A DNA stretch of 64,000 bases from an uncultured Spirochaetaceae bacterium (GCA_902778325.1 CACYWZ010000002.1:62001-126000); one strand, 5' to 3'; shown: positions 50,106-58,558, counted from the first letter of the stretch. The notes: generated by a model not told the origin, from the letters alone. Numbers and translations are program-made.

Positions 50106-50601
50106 TTTCTGCAAAAGTGCGCTCAAAGTTTCCCGAATACCACGGGTCGCTTATTTCTGCGCCATAACCCGTGAAATCAAGAAGCTTGCAAACACGGGCT
50201 TTTATCATTCCGTTTGAAGAGTAAGGAGAAGCCGGGTCTTCCTGAAAAATGCGGCGAACGTCCTGAGGCGTTACATAAACAGCGCGGTCACCCAAAATCG
50301 AATGAACGCCATGCATATTTTCATTATCCATGCAGATAATCCAATCGTATTTTTGCGCGTCCTCTGCCCTAATCTGAACAGCGCGATGCACGACGATTTC
50401 GACGTGATTTCGAATGAGGCACTCGCGAGCCTTCGGATACATTCCGTTGCCGATTTCCTCAGTGCTTGTTGCGGCTGAATTGACAAGGAAGCGCTCTTCG
50501 ATTTTGCGCTGTTTCACCATCTGCGTAAAAATTGACTGAGCCATTGTCGAGCGGCAAATGTTGCCGTGGCACACAAAAAGAAGACGAATATGCACTATCA
50601 T
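50065..50601 (-). CDS. Low-molecular-weight protein tyrosine phosphatase
   Basis: 178 residues. The P-loop VCHGNICRST (C11, R17) follows the first strand MIVHIRLLF, and the general-acid loop ISDPWYSG is near the C-terminus. Such enzymes dephosphorylate tyrosine residues or small phosphorylated compounds; the target is unknown. The ATG at 50601 is chosen because the P-loop must lie near the N-terminus; no ribosome-binding site is seen and a GATAAA box is just upstream. Confidence 0.94.
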   Translation of the reverse strand: MIVHIRLLFVCHGNICRSTMAQSIFTQMVKQRKIEERFLVNSAATSTEEIGNGMYPKARECLIRNHVEIVVHRAVQIRAEDAQKYDWIICMDNENMHGVHSILGDRAVYVTPQDVRRIFQEDPASPYSSNGMIKARVCKLLDFTGYGAEISDPWYSGNFERTFAEISSGLEALLSLLD

Positions 50602-50657
50602 ATTTCTTTTTATCGGCACATTTTCACTTTCCTCTTTTAAAAGCCGTCGTGAAAAAT

Positions 50658-50925
50658 ATGTCCGCGACGATTTTTTCAGGCCAAAGCCAAGTACATTTGT
50701 CCATGAGACCAAAACACTTCAGGCGCTCTCGAGAACTTTTGTCCGCGACAAGAAATCACTTCAAGGAAAGCAAAGTACATTTGTCCACGAGGGAAAAACA
50801 CCCGAAAAGTCGTCATGGATTTTTGTCCTCGACAGGAAATCACCCCAAGAAAAGCAAAGTACATTTGTCCGCGACAGAAAAATACCCGAAGCGTCCTCGT
50901 GGACTTTTGTCCGCGACAAAAAACA
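50658..50925. repeat. Tandem array I, 42-bp period (84-bp dimer)
   Basis: Units start at 50658, 50696, 50738, 50780, 50822, 50864 and 50906: the first step is 38, all others 42. Two unit types alternate: TTTGTCCGCGACA followed by AGAAATCAC...CAAAGTACA, and TTTGTCCACGAG-like followed by ACACCCGAA...CTCGTGGA. TTGTCCGCGACAA is nearly palindromic. It lies between the phosphatase promoter and the terminator of the sigma-like gene. Confidence 0.9.
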
Positions 50926-50958
50926 AAAAAAACGCCCATATACAAACTGTATATGAGC
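50923..50958 (-). terminator. Intrinsic terminator of the CARF/sigma-like pair
   Basis: GCCCATATAC (50934-50943) pairs with GTATATGAGC (50949-50958). On the minus strand GTTTTTTTTG follows. The stem core ATATACAAACTGTATAT is the same palindrome as in array F. Confidence 0.8.
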
Positions 50959-51020
50959 AAGGCAGGTATGTAAAAAAATTATTTTTTCCCCTCAACCTCG
51001 TGAGGAAAATCTTTTTGTTT

Positions 51021-51815
51021 TTACTTCTCCAGCAATGAAAACTCTTCTTGAACGCGAGTCAAAATCACTCTTTTTGTGCGAGAAGCATCGTTTCGGATTT
51101 TTCCAAATCGCGCGCCGACTTTTTCTAGCGTTAATTTTTCACAAGAAGAAAAGAACGAAGAGAAAACATCGCCATCAAAAAAAGAATGTGGCGACAAAAG
51201 CGAATACAGCGCATTTTTGTCGCTAAAATAAAGAAGAGCAGAAAGTTCTTTCAAAAGACAAAACGTCAAAATTGCGCCGCGGTAAGAGCGCACTCTTTCT
51301 TGCTCGCGCGAAAAGACAACGTCGGCGCATTTTAGGAGGCGCTTTGTTGTGAAAAGCGCTTTTTCGATTTGTTCGGTTTTCTCGTTTTGCGCTTCACTTT
51401 TTTCAGGCGAATAGATTTCATCGTCATAGCTTTCACTTTCGATTTCCCGCTTTTTCAGGCTTTTCGCGATAAATCGTTGCACAGAAAGTTTTAATCTGAC
51501 AGAAAAATAGCGCGAAAATGATGTCGCTTCCCCGCTTTTCGTTTCGTGATTCTCATCGTAATCTCTCAAGCAGCTTTTTATGAGCGAGCAAAACTCAAAG
51601 TTGTAGTTGTCAGAATCTTTTTTGCCAAGACGTGACTCAAGTTTTGCCCTTTGCGTTTGCTCAAAGTAATTAAGAAGTTTTACTGCCAGTTTGTTATAAA
51701 GTGTGCGAGTTCTTGCGTCCATCGGCTCTGATGACGCATTGTTAAGCGCAGAAAAAGCAGCATATGCCCTGTCAATCTCGTCATCAAGGTGCTTAAAGTC
51801 TATTTCGCCGCTCAA
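51021..51815 (-). CDS. Sigma-factor-like helical protein next to a CARF-like gene
   Basis: 264 residues, soluble, all-helical. No database family is recalled, but the two ends resemble sigma-70 parts. Residues about 75-125 (FCSLIKSCLRDYDENHETKS, then SFSRYFSVRLKLSVQRFIAK) look like region 2. The last 35 (LTLEKVGARFGKIRNDASRT, then KRVILTRVQEE) look like region 4, a helix-turn-helix reading L-x-x-[VI]-G-x-x-F-G-x-x-x-[ND]. The middle is different. Start is TTG at 51815 with GGAG eight nt upstream. It follows the CARF-like gene by 28 bp, so the two are co-transcribed. A role in signal-dependent transcription is inference. Confidence 0.5.
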   Translation of the reverse strand: MSGEIDFKHLDDEIDRAYAAFSALNNASSEPMDARTRTLYNKLAVKLLNYFEQTQRAKLESRLGKKDSDNYNFEFCSLIKSCLRDYDENHETKSGEATSFSRYFSVRLKLSVQRFIAKSLKKREIESESYDDEIYSPEKSEAQNEKTEQIEKALFTTKRLLKCADVVFSREQERVRSYRGAILTFCLLKELSALLYFSDKNALYSLLSPHSFFDGDVFSSFFSSCEKLTLEKVGARFGKIRNDASRTKRVILTRVQEEFSLLEK

Positions 51816-51843
51816 AATCTTCTCTCCGTTTTTGTTTTACGAC

Positions 51844-52461
51844 TTATTTTCCAAAAAAAGCGTCCAGCATTGAAAGCGCGTTCTTTGAACTTGAAGCATT
51901 GATTGAAGACGCAAACAAACTCATGTAATAAAGCGGCGTAACATCAAAAAGCTCTGGATTCACAGGCTTTCCGTCCTTGAAATTCACTTTGCCGTAAAAC
52001 ACGCCCTTTATGTCAGCGTTGAAAAACTTTTCCGCAAAGTTCATCGCAGCCATAAGAACCATCGGAAGAGGCTTCGGTCCATAAGTGATATCAGCATAAA
52101 CAGCGCAATCGTCCTCAAAAAAATCAAGAATTGCGCGATACATTTTCTCAAAGTTTTCCTTCGAGCCTTCAAAATCAGTGCAAAGCATCTCATAAGAGAT
52201 TTTTGCCCCGCAACCCTTGTTTATCTCATCAAGCTCATCTTTGAAAAGCTGTGTGTTGACAAGATATTTTCCCTCGCTGTCTTTTGTTTGCAAAAGAACC
52301 GCCTTAACCTCGTCCCCTGCCTTCAGTCGCTCGCCAAGAACTGCGTTTATGGCAAAATGCACGTCTTTCTCGTAATTTGAGCCGGCATTTCCCGTGTGCG
52401 CGTAGCAGTGCGAATCGATTTTGTTGAGCATCGGAATATCGCAAAATACAATAGTCTTCAT
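51844..52461 (-). CDS. CARF-like protein of the CRISPR-associated DxTHG (TM1812/Csx1) type, without effector domain
   Basis: 205 residues, single domain. The telling stretch is AVYADITYGPKPLPMVLMAA, followed by MNFAEKFFNADIKGVFYGKV: the D-x-T-[HY]-G segment, leucine/proline helix and Y-Y-G/F-Y-G strand of TM1812/Csx1 CARF domains, which bind cyclic oligoadenylates. Here Tyr replaces His in DxTHG. The N-terminus (MKTIVFCDIPMLNKIDSHCY) replaces the usual first strand. No HEPN or other nuclease domain is attached and no cas gene is present in the window. The ATG at 52461 lies 9 nt after TATAAT. Confidence 0.6.
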   Translation of the reverse strand: MKTIVFCDIPMLNKIDSHCYAHTGNAGSNYEKDVHFAINAVLGERLKAGDEVKAVLLQTKDSEGKYLVNTQLFKDELDEINKGCGAKISYEMLCTDFEGSKENFEKMYRAILDFFEDDCAVYADITYGPKPLPMVLMAAMNFAEKFFNADIKGVFYGKVNFKDGKPVNPELFDVTPLYYMSLFASSINASSSKNALSMLDAFFGK

Positions 52462-52539
52462 ATAGAAGAAATTATACGTGGCTATCACTTTGCATTGCAA
52501 CAGATTTTTGAAAAAATATTCCGATAATATTATCAGTCT

Positions 52540-53091
52540 ATGACAATCAAGCCTCTGAAAGCCACTCTCAAAAACGGAAAAACCGTACTTCTCAAAAGCC
52601 CCGAAGAAGCCGACGCGCTCGCTTTGCTGCAACACACAAAAAAAACGGCGGCAGAAACGCACTTCCTTGTCAAAACTGCCGCCGAAGCCGAAAAACTTTC
52701 GCTTGAAAAAGAAAAGGTTTTAATCAACGCCGTCAACGAAAGCAAAGACAGCTTTATCATCGCGGCATTTCTCGACGGAGATGTCGTTGCGAGCGCGGAA
52801 ATCGACTGCTCCTGTCGCAGAGTAAAGACGCGGCACAGGGCATCTTTTGGCGTGGCGGTCTCAAAAAGCGCGGCAAACAACGGGCTTGGAACGCTTCTCA
52901 CGCTAAAAGCCTTGCAAATCGCCAAAGAAATCGGCTACACGCAGGTTGAGCTAGGCGTTTATAGCGACAATTTTTGCGCAATCCACGTCTATGAAAAATG
53001 CGGCTTCAAGCGATACGGCGTTTTGGACAAATCTTTCCGCCTAGAAGACGGCTCATTCCGCGCCGAAATTCTCATGGTAAAATATCTCTGA
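52540..53091 (+). CDS. GNAT-family N-acetyltransferase
   Basis: 183 residues. Motif A is GVAVSKSAANNGLGTLLTLK with the acetyl-CoA loop NNGLG, and motif B is VELGVYSDNFCAIHVYEKCG. It is a paralogue of the protein at 33198-33746, sharing the start (LKNGKTVLLKS versus LKNGREVVIKS) and the end. The ATG at 52540 follows a TATTAT box by 6 nt, with no ribosome-binding site. Divergent from the CARF-like gene by 78 bp. Confidence 0.92.
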   Translation: MTIKPLKATLKNGKTVLLKSPEEADALALLQHTKKTAAETHFLVKTAAEAEKLSLEKEKVLINAVNESKDSFIIAAFLDGDVVASAEIDCSCRRVKTRHRASFGVAVSKSAANNGLGTLLTLKALQIAKEIGYTQVELGVYSDNFCAIHVYEKCGFKRYGVLDKSFRLEDGSFRAEILMVKYL

Positions 53092-53103
53092 TTCTTTGTC
53101 ATT

Positions 53104-53175
53104 GGCGAACTCGTTTCGGAATCTCTTTGTCAAAAACATTTTCTGATGCAGATGCTGAAACAAGTTCAGCATGAC
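53104..53175. repeat. Dispersed REP-like element
   Basis: GAACTCGTTTCGGAATCT, then GCAGATGCTGAAACAAGTTC and AGCATGACAC. The GAACTCGTTTC end pairs with GAAACAAGTTC. It is the clearest copy of the element also seen at 2453-2506. Confidence 0.65.
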
Positions 53176-53194
53176 ACAGCGTGTTTTCTGTTTA

Positions 53195-53395
53195 TTCTAC
53201 ATGGAAAAAGGCTCAAAACGCTCAAAGTCGCCTTGTTCTACGTAGAATTGACGGAATTTGACTGATTTTGACGTTTTCGCGCGTAGAACTGACGGACTTT
53301 GACTGAAGTTGCTCATTTCTACGTAGAAATAACAAAAAACGCTCAAAGTCGCCCTTTTTTCATGTAGAAATGGCTGACTTCGTTCAAAGTCGCTT
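53195..53395. repeat. Palindromic tandem array J, 40-41 bp period, overlapping the MATE 3' end
   Basis: TTCTACGTAGAA-type palindromes occur at 53195, 53236, about 53276, 53317 and 53358 (steps 41, 41, 40, 41 by the GTAGAA core). The other conserved part is GCTCAAAGTCGC, of which the last copy (53382-53392) supplies the final codons and stop of the MATE gene. The array seems to have grown outward from the gene end. Confidence 0.85.
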
Positions 53396-54715
53396 TTTAT
53401 CCGCAGAAAAATAGTAAATCGTGAACAAAATCGTCGAAAGCGCCCACGTTATCGGATAAACGCAGTTGACGATGAGGATTGAATGGGCGAACATAAAGCC
53501 GATTGTCAAAATCGTTACGCGGATTATGCACCAGCAGATGAGCATGACGACCATCGGAACGATTGACTTGCCCTGCCCGCGCAAAATTGCGGAAAGCGCG
53601 TGCGAATACGCCAAAAGGCAGTAAAAGAACGAGCAGACTCTCGCCCGCGAAACTCCATATGCGACGGCTTCGGCGTTTGAGTCGAATGCGCTTACCAAAA
53701 GGGGCGCAAAGGTGAATGTGACAAGTCCGATTGCTTCTGCCAAAATGCAAGTCCAAAGCGTGCCGAACCTTGCGCCCTCTTTGACGCGGTCAAACTCTTT
53801 TGCGCCGATGTTTTGCGAAACGAATGTTGTCAGAGCCGCCGTAAAGCTCGTGATTGGCAAGAAGGCAAAGCCCTCGATTTTGCTGTATGCGCCTTGTCCC
53901 GCCATCGCAAGCGCGCCGAATGAGTTGATGTGCGACTGAACGACGATGTTCGCAAAGCCGATGATTGAGTTTTGCGCTCCCGACGGCACTCCGATTCGGA
54001 TTATCTTTTTGAAAAGGCTTATGTCGATAGAAATCTTTTTGAGATAAAGGCGGTGGCTTCCCTCGACCGTGAGCAGCTTTTTAAGGCACAAAACGACGCT
54101 CAATGTTTCCGAGATGACGGTTGCAAGCGCGACAGAGCCGACTCCCAAGCGCAAAACGCCGACAAAAAAGAAATCCAGCGCGATGTTCGCGACTGACGAC
54201 ACGATGAGGAAATAAAGCGGGGATTTGCTGTCGCCTGCTGCGCGCAAAATCCCCGTGAATGTGTTGTACAAAACGAGGACGAGGCTTCCCGAAAAGTAGA
54301 TGCGGAAATATACGAGGGATTCTGCCATAACTTCGTCGGGTGTGCCGATTAAGCGCAAAATCACGGGGGCGAGGAAAATGCCCAAAACAGTAAGGAGCGC
54401 GCCAGTGATTAAACCGAGCGAAACGGTGGTATGCACGGCTTTTTGTGTCTGCGAGGCATCTTTTGCGCCGATGAAATGACCGATAACGACGCCAGCTCCC
54501 ATAAAAACGCCGTCGAAAAATCCCACGAGCAAGAAAATCAAGTATCCTGCTGAAGACACTGCCGCAAGTGCGCGAGAGCCGATGAAGTTTCCGACGAAAA
54601 GAGAATCCGCCGTGTTGTAAAGCTGCTGAAACATACTGCCAATAAACACAGGCAGCGCAAAATAGACGATGTTACGCGACACCGCCCCTGTTGTCATATC
54701 TATTGTATTTTTCAT
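53384..54715 (-). CDS. MATE-family efflux transporter
   Basis: 443 residues, twelve membrane helices in two similar halves. The N-terminal GAVSRNIVYFALPVFIGSMF, with QQLYNTADSLFVGNFIGS, and the mid-protein GVPSGAQNSIIGFANIVVQS are standard for DinF/NorM-related MATE proteins, which export cationic compounds against Na+ or H+. Substrate unknown. The last residues (KKRL) and stop lie within array J. The start is 15 bp after the SUMF1-like gene. Confidence 0.94.
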   Translation of the reverse strand: MKNTIDMTTGAVSRNIVYFALPVFIGSMFQQLYNTADSLFVGNFIGSRALAAVSSAGYLIFLLVGFFDGVFMGAGVVIGHFIGAKDASQTQKAVHTTVSLGLITGALLTVLGIFLAPVILRLIGTPDEVMAESLVYFRIYFSGSLVLVLYNTFTGILRAAGDSKSPLYFLIVSSVANIALDFFFVGVLRLGVGSVALATVISETLSVVLCLKKLLTVEGSHRLYLKKISIDISLFKKIIRIGVPSGAQNSIIGFANIVVQSHINSFGALAMAGQGAYSKIEGFAFLPITSFTAALTTFVSQNIGAKEFDRVKEGARFGTLWTCILAEAIGLVTFTFAPLLVSAFDSNAEAVAYGVSRARVCSFFYCLLAYSHALSAILRGQGKSIVPMVVMLICWCIIRVTILTIGFMFAHSILIVNCVYPITWALSTILFTIYYFSADKKRL

Positions 54716-54730
54716 TTTGTTTGTTCTGTA

Positions 54731-55489
54731 TTATTTTGTAAAAGCCAGGCGAAAGCCCATATTAAAATAGGTGTAGCAAGGCTGATAGCGGCTAGGATAA
54801 TGCAAGCCACGGAAAGAAAGAGCGCAAAGTTCTTTGTCGCTTGACCACGAACCGCCTTTTTTGACTCTGAAACGAGTGCCTTTTATTTTGTCGTTGCACC
54901 ACTCCCACACATTCCCGCTCATATCATAAAGTGCGTATCCGTTCGGCTTTTTACTCGCAACTTCGTGCGTGAAACTGCCGCTTGTGCGCGAAAACCACGC
55001 AACTTCTTTTGCGTCATCGCTTCCAGAATACAAAAAGTCCTCTCCGCCCTTTGCCGCATAAATCCATTCGTCTTCGTTCGGCAATCTAAAGCCGTTCGCG
55101 CTCAAATCGATTTCGACATTGCCCAAAATGCCCGCGCCGCCGTGTGCCGAATAGTCCCAAGACTCCGTGTCGCTGTTGCCGTCCACGCTATAGACAGCCT
55201 TTCGCCCTGTCGCCTCAGAAAGCAGATTGCAAAACACAATCGCGTCGTACCAGCTCACGTTTTCAACGGGGAACTTCTCGCCGACGTTATGGCTCGGGTT
55301 TTCGCCCATAATATGCTCATAAATGTCTTGCGTTACCTCAGTTTCAGCGATGGCAAAGTTTTTCCCGCTGATTTCGACCATGGAAAACTCAAACTCATCA
55401 ACTTTTATTGTCTGCTTGTTTTGCGCAAAAATCGCCGTCGCAAAAAAGAGAAAAAGAAGAGCTGAAAACGCCTTTTTACCTTTATCCAT
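54731..55489 (-). CDS. Exported SUMF1/formylglycine-generating-enzyme-like protein
   Basis: 252 residues with a signal peptide (AFSALLFLFFATAIFAQ). The FGE-sulfatase fold is clear: FAIAETEVTQDIYEHIMGEN, PVENVSWYDAIVFCNLLSEA, NGFRLPNEDEWIYAAKGG, ALYDMSGNVWEWCNDKIKGT and RVKKGGSWSSDKELC ending in MGFRLAF. The active-site cysteine pair of true formylglycine enzymes is not evident, so it is more likely a carbohydrate- or protein-binding relative of the kind multiplied in treponemes. The MATE gene follows. Confidence 0.9.
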   Translation of the reverse strand: MDKGKKAFSALLFLFFATAIFAQNKQTIKVDEFEFSMVEISGKNFAIAETEVTQDIYEHIMGENPSHNVGEKFPVENVSWYDAIVFCNLLSEATGRKAVYSVDGNSDTESWDYSAHGGAGILGNVEIDLSANGFRLPNEDEWIYAAKGGEDFLYSGSDDAKEVAWFSRTSGSFTHEVASKKPNGYALYDMSGNVWEWCNDKIKGTRFRVKKGGSWSSDKELCALSFRGLHYPSRYQPCYTYFNMGFRLAFTK

Positions 55490-55750
55490 CGATTATTCCT
55501 CCTTTGTTTTTATAAGATGTTACCTCAAATTATAGTGTAAGTGAGCAAAAAACTCATAGAGCAAAGGCAGATAATTTTTTGTGAGAGTTTATTCCATCAA
55601 AAAAATATTTGAGAAGAAAAAACTTCTATAGAAAGGCAGCATAAAGAGAAATCTTAAATTGCACACTAATAGACAACTGAAAAATCTTACGGTATACTGA
55701 CAATTGATTCCTGAAAAATTGGGGAATGACACAAAAGCCAGAGGTTTCAA

Positions 55751-58057
55751 ATGCCTAAAATAGAAGTCAACGAAAAATTATTTTTCAAACTTGTGGGTCG
55801 CACTTGGGATTACGACACGCTCGAAAGAAAGCTAACCTGCGCAAAGGCAGAACTTGATGAAAAGCCTGATATGACTCAGAAAGAAGATGAAAGAGTCATC
55901 AAAATCGAGCTTAACGATACAAACCGTCCTGATTTGTGGTCAACAGGCGGTATCGCACGCTGTTTGCGCGAGTACGAAAACGGCTGTTCTACTTCTGATT
56001 ACCGAGATTTTCTTTCTTCTGACAAGGAGATAAAATCTTCAGCGAACAGATACATCACAGTCGACCCGTCGCTAAAAGATATTCGTCCTTATATGGTCGC
56101 ATTCGTTATCAGCGGAAAGAGTGTTGATGACGCTATGCTAAAAGACATCATTCAGACGCAGGAAAAACTCTGCTGGAACTTCGGACGAAAGCGAAAGACG
56201 ATTTCTATGGGCGTTTATCGCGAGGCTGAAATCAAATGGCCTGCTCACTACAAGGCTGTTGACCCAGAAAGCACATTCTTCACGCCGCTTGGCTTTGATG
56301 AACCTATGAACTGCCGCAAAATTGTTGAGGAACACCCAAAAGGAAAGGATTTCGGCTGGATTTTGAAAGATTTGCCTCGCTTCCCTCTTTTTACAGACGA
56401 CGCGGGCGAAGTTCTTTCTATGGCTCCGATTATCAACAGCGCAAAGCTTGGCGCTGTTCAAGTCGGCGACAAAGATTTGCTCGTTGAGCTTACTGGTAGC
56501 GAGATGGAAAGCCTTATCCTTGCGGCGAACATCGTTGCTTGCGATTTTGCGGACGCAGGATATGAGATTAAGCCTGTAAAAGTCGTTCACCCTTATGAAA
56601 CAGGATTCGGCAAAGAAATCACAGTTCCGTTCTATTTCCAAAAGCCGACGACAGCACGTTTGAGCGCAATCAACAAGAAGCTCGGCGTAAACTTGTCTGC
56701 AAAAGAAGTTGAAGACGCACTTTTGAAGATGGGCAATTCTGTAAACGTTCGCGCTGACGACAACGACACCGTTTTCACTGTGAAGCCAGCCCCGTACAGA
56801 AACGATTTCTTGCATGAAGTTGACGTTATCGAAGATGTTATGATTGGTCAGGGCTTGGATTATTTCACACCAACTGCTCCGAGCGATTTCACTATCGGTC
56901 GCCTTTTGCCGCTCACGATTTACAGCCGCAAAGCAAAGACGATTATGACAGGCTTGGGCTATCAGGAGATGATTTTCAACTATCTCGGAAGCAAAAAGCA
57001 CTACATCGACAACATGAACATTGACGGCAAAGATGTTATCGAGATTGCAAACCCGATGAGCGAAAACTATCAGTTTATCCGCCCGTCAATCATCGCATCT
57101 TTGCTCGAGTCTGAATCTTTGAGCGCAAACGCTGTTTATCCTCACAAGATTTACGAAATCGGCAAAATCGCATATATCGCTCCAGATGAAGTTACAGGAA
57201 CAAAGACAGTTCAGAGCCTTGGTTTCTTGTCTGCAAGCACAAATGCAAACTTCAATCAGGCAGCCTCAGAAGTTGCTTCACTTCTCTACTACCTTGACCA
57301 CGAATATATCGTAAAAGAAGCCGATGACCCGCGCTTTATCCCTGGTCGACAGGCCGAGATTTTGGCAAACGGAAAAGTTATCGGTATCTTTGGCGAAGTT
57401 CACCCGTCAGTTCTTGAAAACTGGGAAATCACAGTGCCGTGCGTTGCAGGTGAAATCGATGTTGAAGCGCTCATGGCAACAGAGCCACTAAAAACTGTTT
57501 CAAAAAAGCAGCCACAAGCAGAAGAAGCAAAGGCTGAGAAGAAAGAAGAGCCTGCTTTTGACGCAATCGAGCATTTCAACAAATACATTGAGTTGAAAGT
57601 TGCAAAGATTCTGAGCGTTGAGTGCAATCCTCAAGGCGACAAGCTCTACATCGAGCATCTTGACGACGGAAGCGGAACAGAGCGCATTATCCAGAGCGGA
57701 CTTCGCCCGTATTTGCGCGAAGATGAGCTTTTGGGACAGCACGTTATTATCGCGTCAAACCTCGCACCGCGAAAGATGAAGGGAGTTGAAAGTCGCGGAA
57801 TGCTTTTGGCAGCAGATTACACAGAAGACGGCAAAGAAAAAGTCGAGCTTCTCACAGCTCCTTGGGCTGCACCGGGAACGCTCATCGTTCCAGAAGGGTC
57901 TGAGCCTTGTGAAAAGCCAGAGAAAATCAACATCGACAAGCTTGAAAAGATTACGCTTGAAATCAAAGACAAGCATTTCAAGGTGAACGGTGTAAATCTC
58001 ACCGCTGACGGCAAAGCAATCACAACCGAAAAGACCGTGAACTCAAAAGTCGAGTAA
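55751..58057 (+). CDS. pheT: Phenylalanyl-tRNA synthetase beta subunit, archaeal type, fused to a C-terminal tRNA-binding domain
   Basis: 768 residues. The first 590 follow the archaeal/eukaryotic-type beta subunit, which lacks the bacterial N-terminal tRNA-binding domain: MPKIEVNEKLFFKLVGRTWD, DTNRPDLWSTGGIARCLREY, then B5 and catalytic-like blocks (NPMSENYQFIRPSIIASLLE). A Lys/Glu-rich linker (EEAKAEKKEEPAF, about 590-602) leads to an EMAPII/MetRS-type OB-fold (YIELKVAKILSVECNPQGDK, RKMKGVESRGMLLAAD, WAAPGTLIVPEG). Spirochetes are known to use archaeal-type PheRS. PheS is not in this window. Ribosome-binding site AGAGG; TATACT at 55693-55698. Confidence 0.92.
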   Translation: MPKIEVNEKLFFKLVGRTWDYDTLERKLTCAKAELDEKPDMTQKEDERVIKIELNDTNRPDLWSTGGIARCLREYENGCSTSDYRDFLSSDKEIKSSANRYITVDPSLKDIRPYMVAFVISGKSVDDAMLKDIIQTQEKLCWNFGRKRKTISMGVYREAEIKWPAHYKAVDPESTFFTPLGFDEPMNCRKIVEEHPKGKDFGWILKDLPRFPLFTDDAGEVLSMAPIINSAKLGAVQVGDKDLLVELTGSEMESLILAANIVACDFADAGYEIKPVKVVHPYETGFGKEITVPFYFQKPTTARLSAINKKLGVNLSAKEVEDALLKMGNSVNVRADDNDTVFTVKPAPYRNDFLHEVDVIEDVMIGQGLDYFTPTAPSDFTIGRLLPLTIYSRKAKTIMTGLGYQEMIFNYLGSKKHYIDNMNIDGKDVIEIANPMSENYQFIRPSIIASLLESESLSANAVYPHKIYEIGKIAYIAPDEVTGTKTVQSLGFLSASTNANFNQAASEVASLLYYLDHEYIVKEADDPRFIPGRQAEILANGKVIGIFGEVHPSVLENWEITVPCVAGEIDVEALMATEPLKTVSKKQPQAEEAKAEKKEEPAFDAIEHFNKYIELKVAKILSVECNPQGDKLYIEHLDDGSGTERIIQSGLRPYLREDELLGQHVIIASNLAPRKMKGVESRGMLLAADYTEDGKEKVELLTAPWAAPGTLIVPEGSEPCEKPEKINIDKLEKITLEIKDKHFKVNGVNLTADGKAITTEKTVNSKVE

Positions 58058-58087
58058 TTTTTTCTCAAGTGTTCTAACTCTATAAAA

Positions 58088-58123
58088 ATAATCCCTGCTG
58101 AAATACGCAGGGATTATTTTTTT
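58088..58123 (+). terminator. Intrinsic terminator of pheT
   Basis: AATAATCCCTGC pairs with GCAGGGATTATT and is followed by TTTTT. Confidence 0.9.
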
Positions 58124-58224
58124 CTTCTGAAGAGCTTGAGGAAAAAGCCGTCCGTTTTTGCAACGCGGCGGCTATGATATAATAAAAATCAGCAGAAGCA
58201 TGAGCGTTGCAAAAACGCGGCGGC

Positions 58225-58263
58225 TCGTTTGCCAAGCGACGCTAACGCGCGCTTGGCAAACGA
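58225..58263. repeat. Strong inverted repeat in the AT-rich leader
   Basis: CGTTTGCCAAGC (58226-58237) pairs with GCTTGGCAAACG (58251-58262) around a 13-nt loop. Just upstream GCGTTGCAAAAACGCGGCGG repeats a version at 58156-58169 (TTTTGCAACGCGGCGGCT). The 300 bp between pheT and the micropeptide hold these repeats and no other gene. Confidence 0.7.
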
Positions 58264-58382
58264 TGTTTTCTGCAAGATGTCATCGCGATGACTCTGTGAA
58301 TATTACATTATTATCGTTTTATTAGCTTTATTAAAAAGCAGCTTGTATAAGTCTGCTATTTTGATGAAGAGAGGTTCTTAAG

Positions 58383-58466
58383 ATGGATTTTATCAAAACC
58401 ATTATTAAGGCATTTCGCTTACCAGTGAATATTTCACTGATAGTTATTATTACGATTAATAAGTAA
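58383..58466 (+). CDS. Putative 27-residue hydrophobic micropeptide
   Basis: The frame reads MDFIKTIIKAFRLPVNISLI followed by VIITINK and a stop. It has GAGAGG eight to nine nt before the ATG. An amphipathic or membrane-seeking helix with basic residues at the N-terminal half is likely. A perfect 26-bp palindromic terminator follows 17 bp later, so peptide and terminator form a transcript of their own or an attenuator for the next genes. It could be a type I toxin, a leader peptide or a secreted peptide; none is shown. Confidence 0.45.
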   Translation: MDFIKTIIKAFRLPVNISLIVIITINK

Positions 58467-58483
58467 TTTTTACTAGTATTTAT

Positions 58484-58516
58484 GACAGTGCAGAGTACTC
58501 TGCACTGTCTTTTTTA
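58484..58516 (+). terminator. Perfect palindromic terminator
   Basis: GACAGTGCAGAGT pairs with ACTCTGCACTGTC without mismatch, followed by TTTTTT. Confidence 0.85.
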
Positions 58517-58558
58517 TGTACAAGAAGTTTTGCTATAAACAAAACAGGGGGAATTTTT

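Noticed and set aside
50532-51038. Open frames through array I on the plus strand
   Set aside because: The 42-bp period is a multiple of three, so repeats stay open by chance; the resulting peptides are merely repeated units without a start signal.
58088-58123. T-box or attenuator for pheT
   Set aside because: The hairpin lies after the gene, and the 240 bp upstream of pheT show no T-box sequence or specifier loop.
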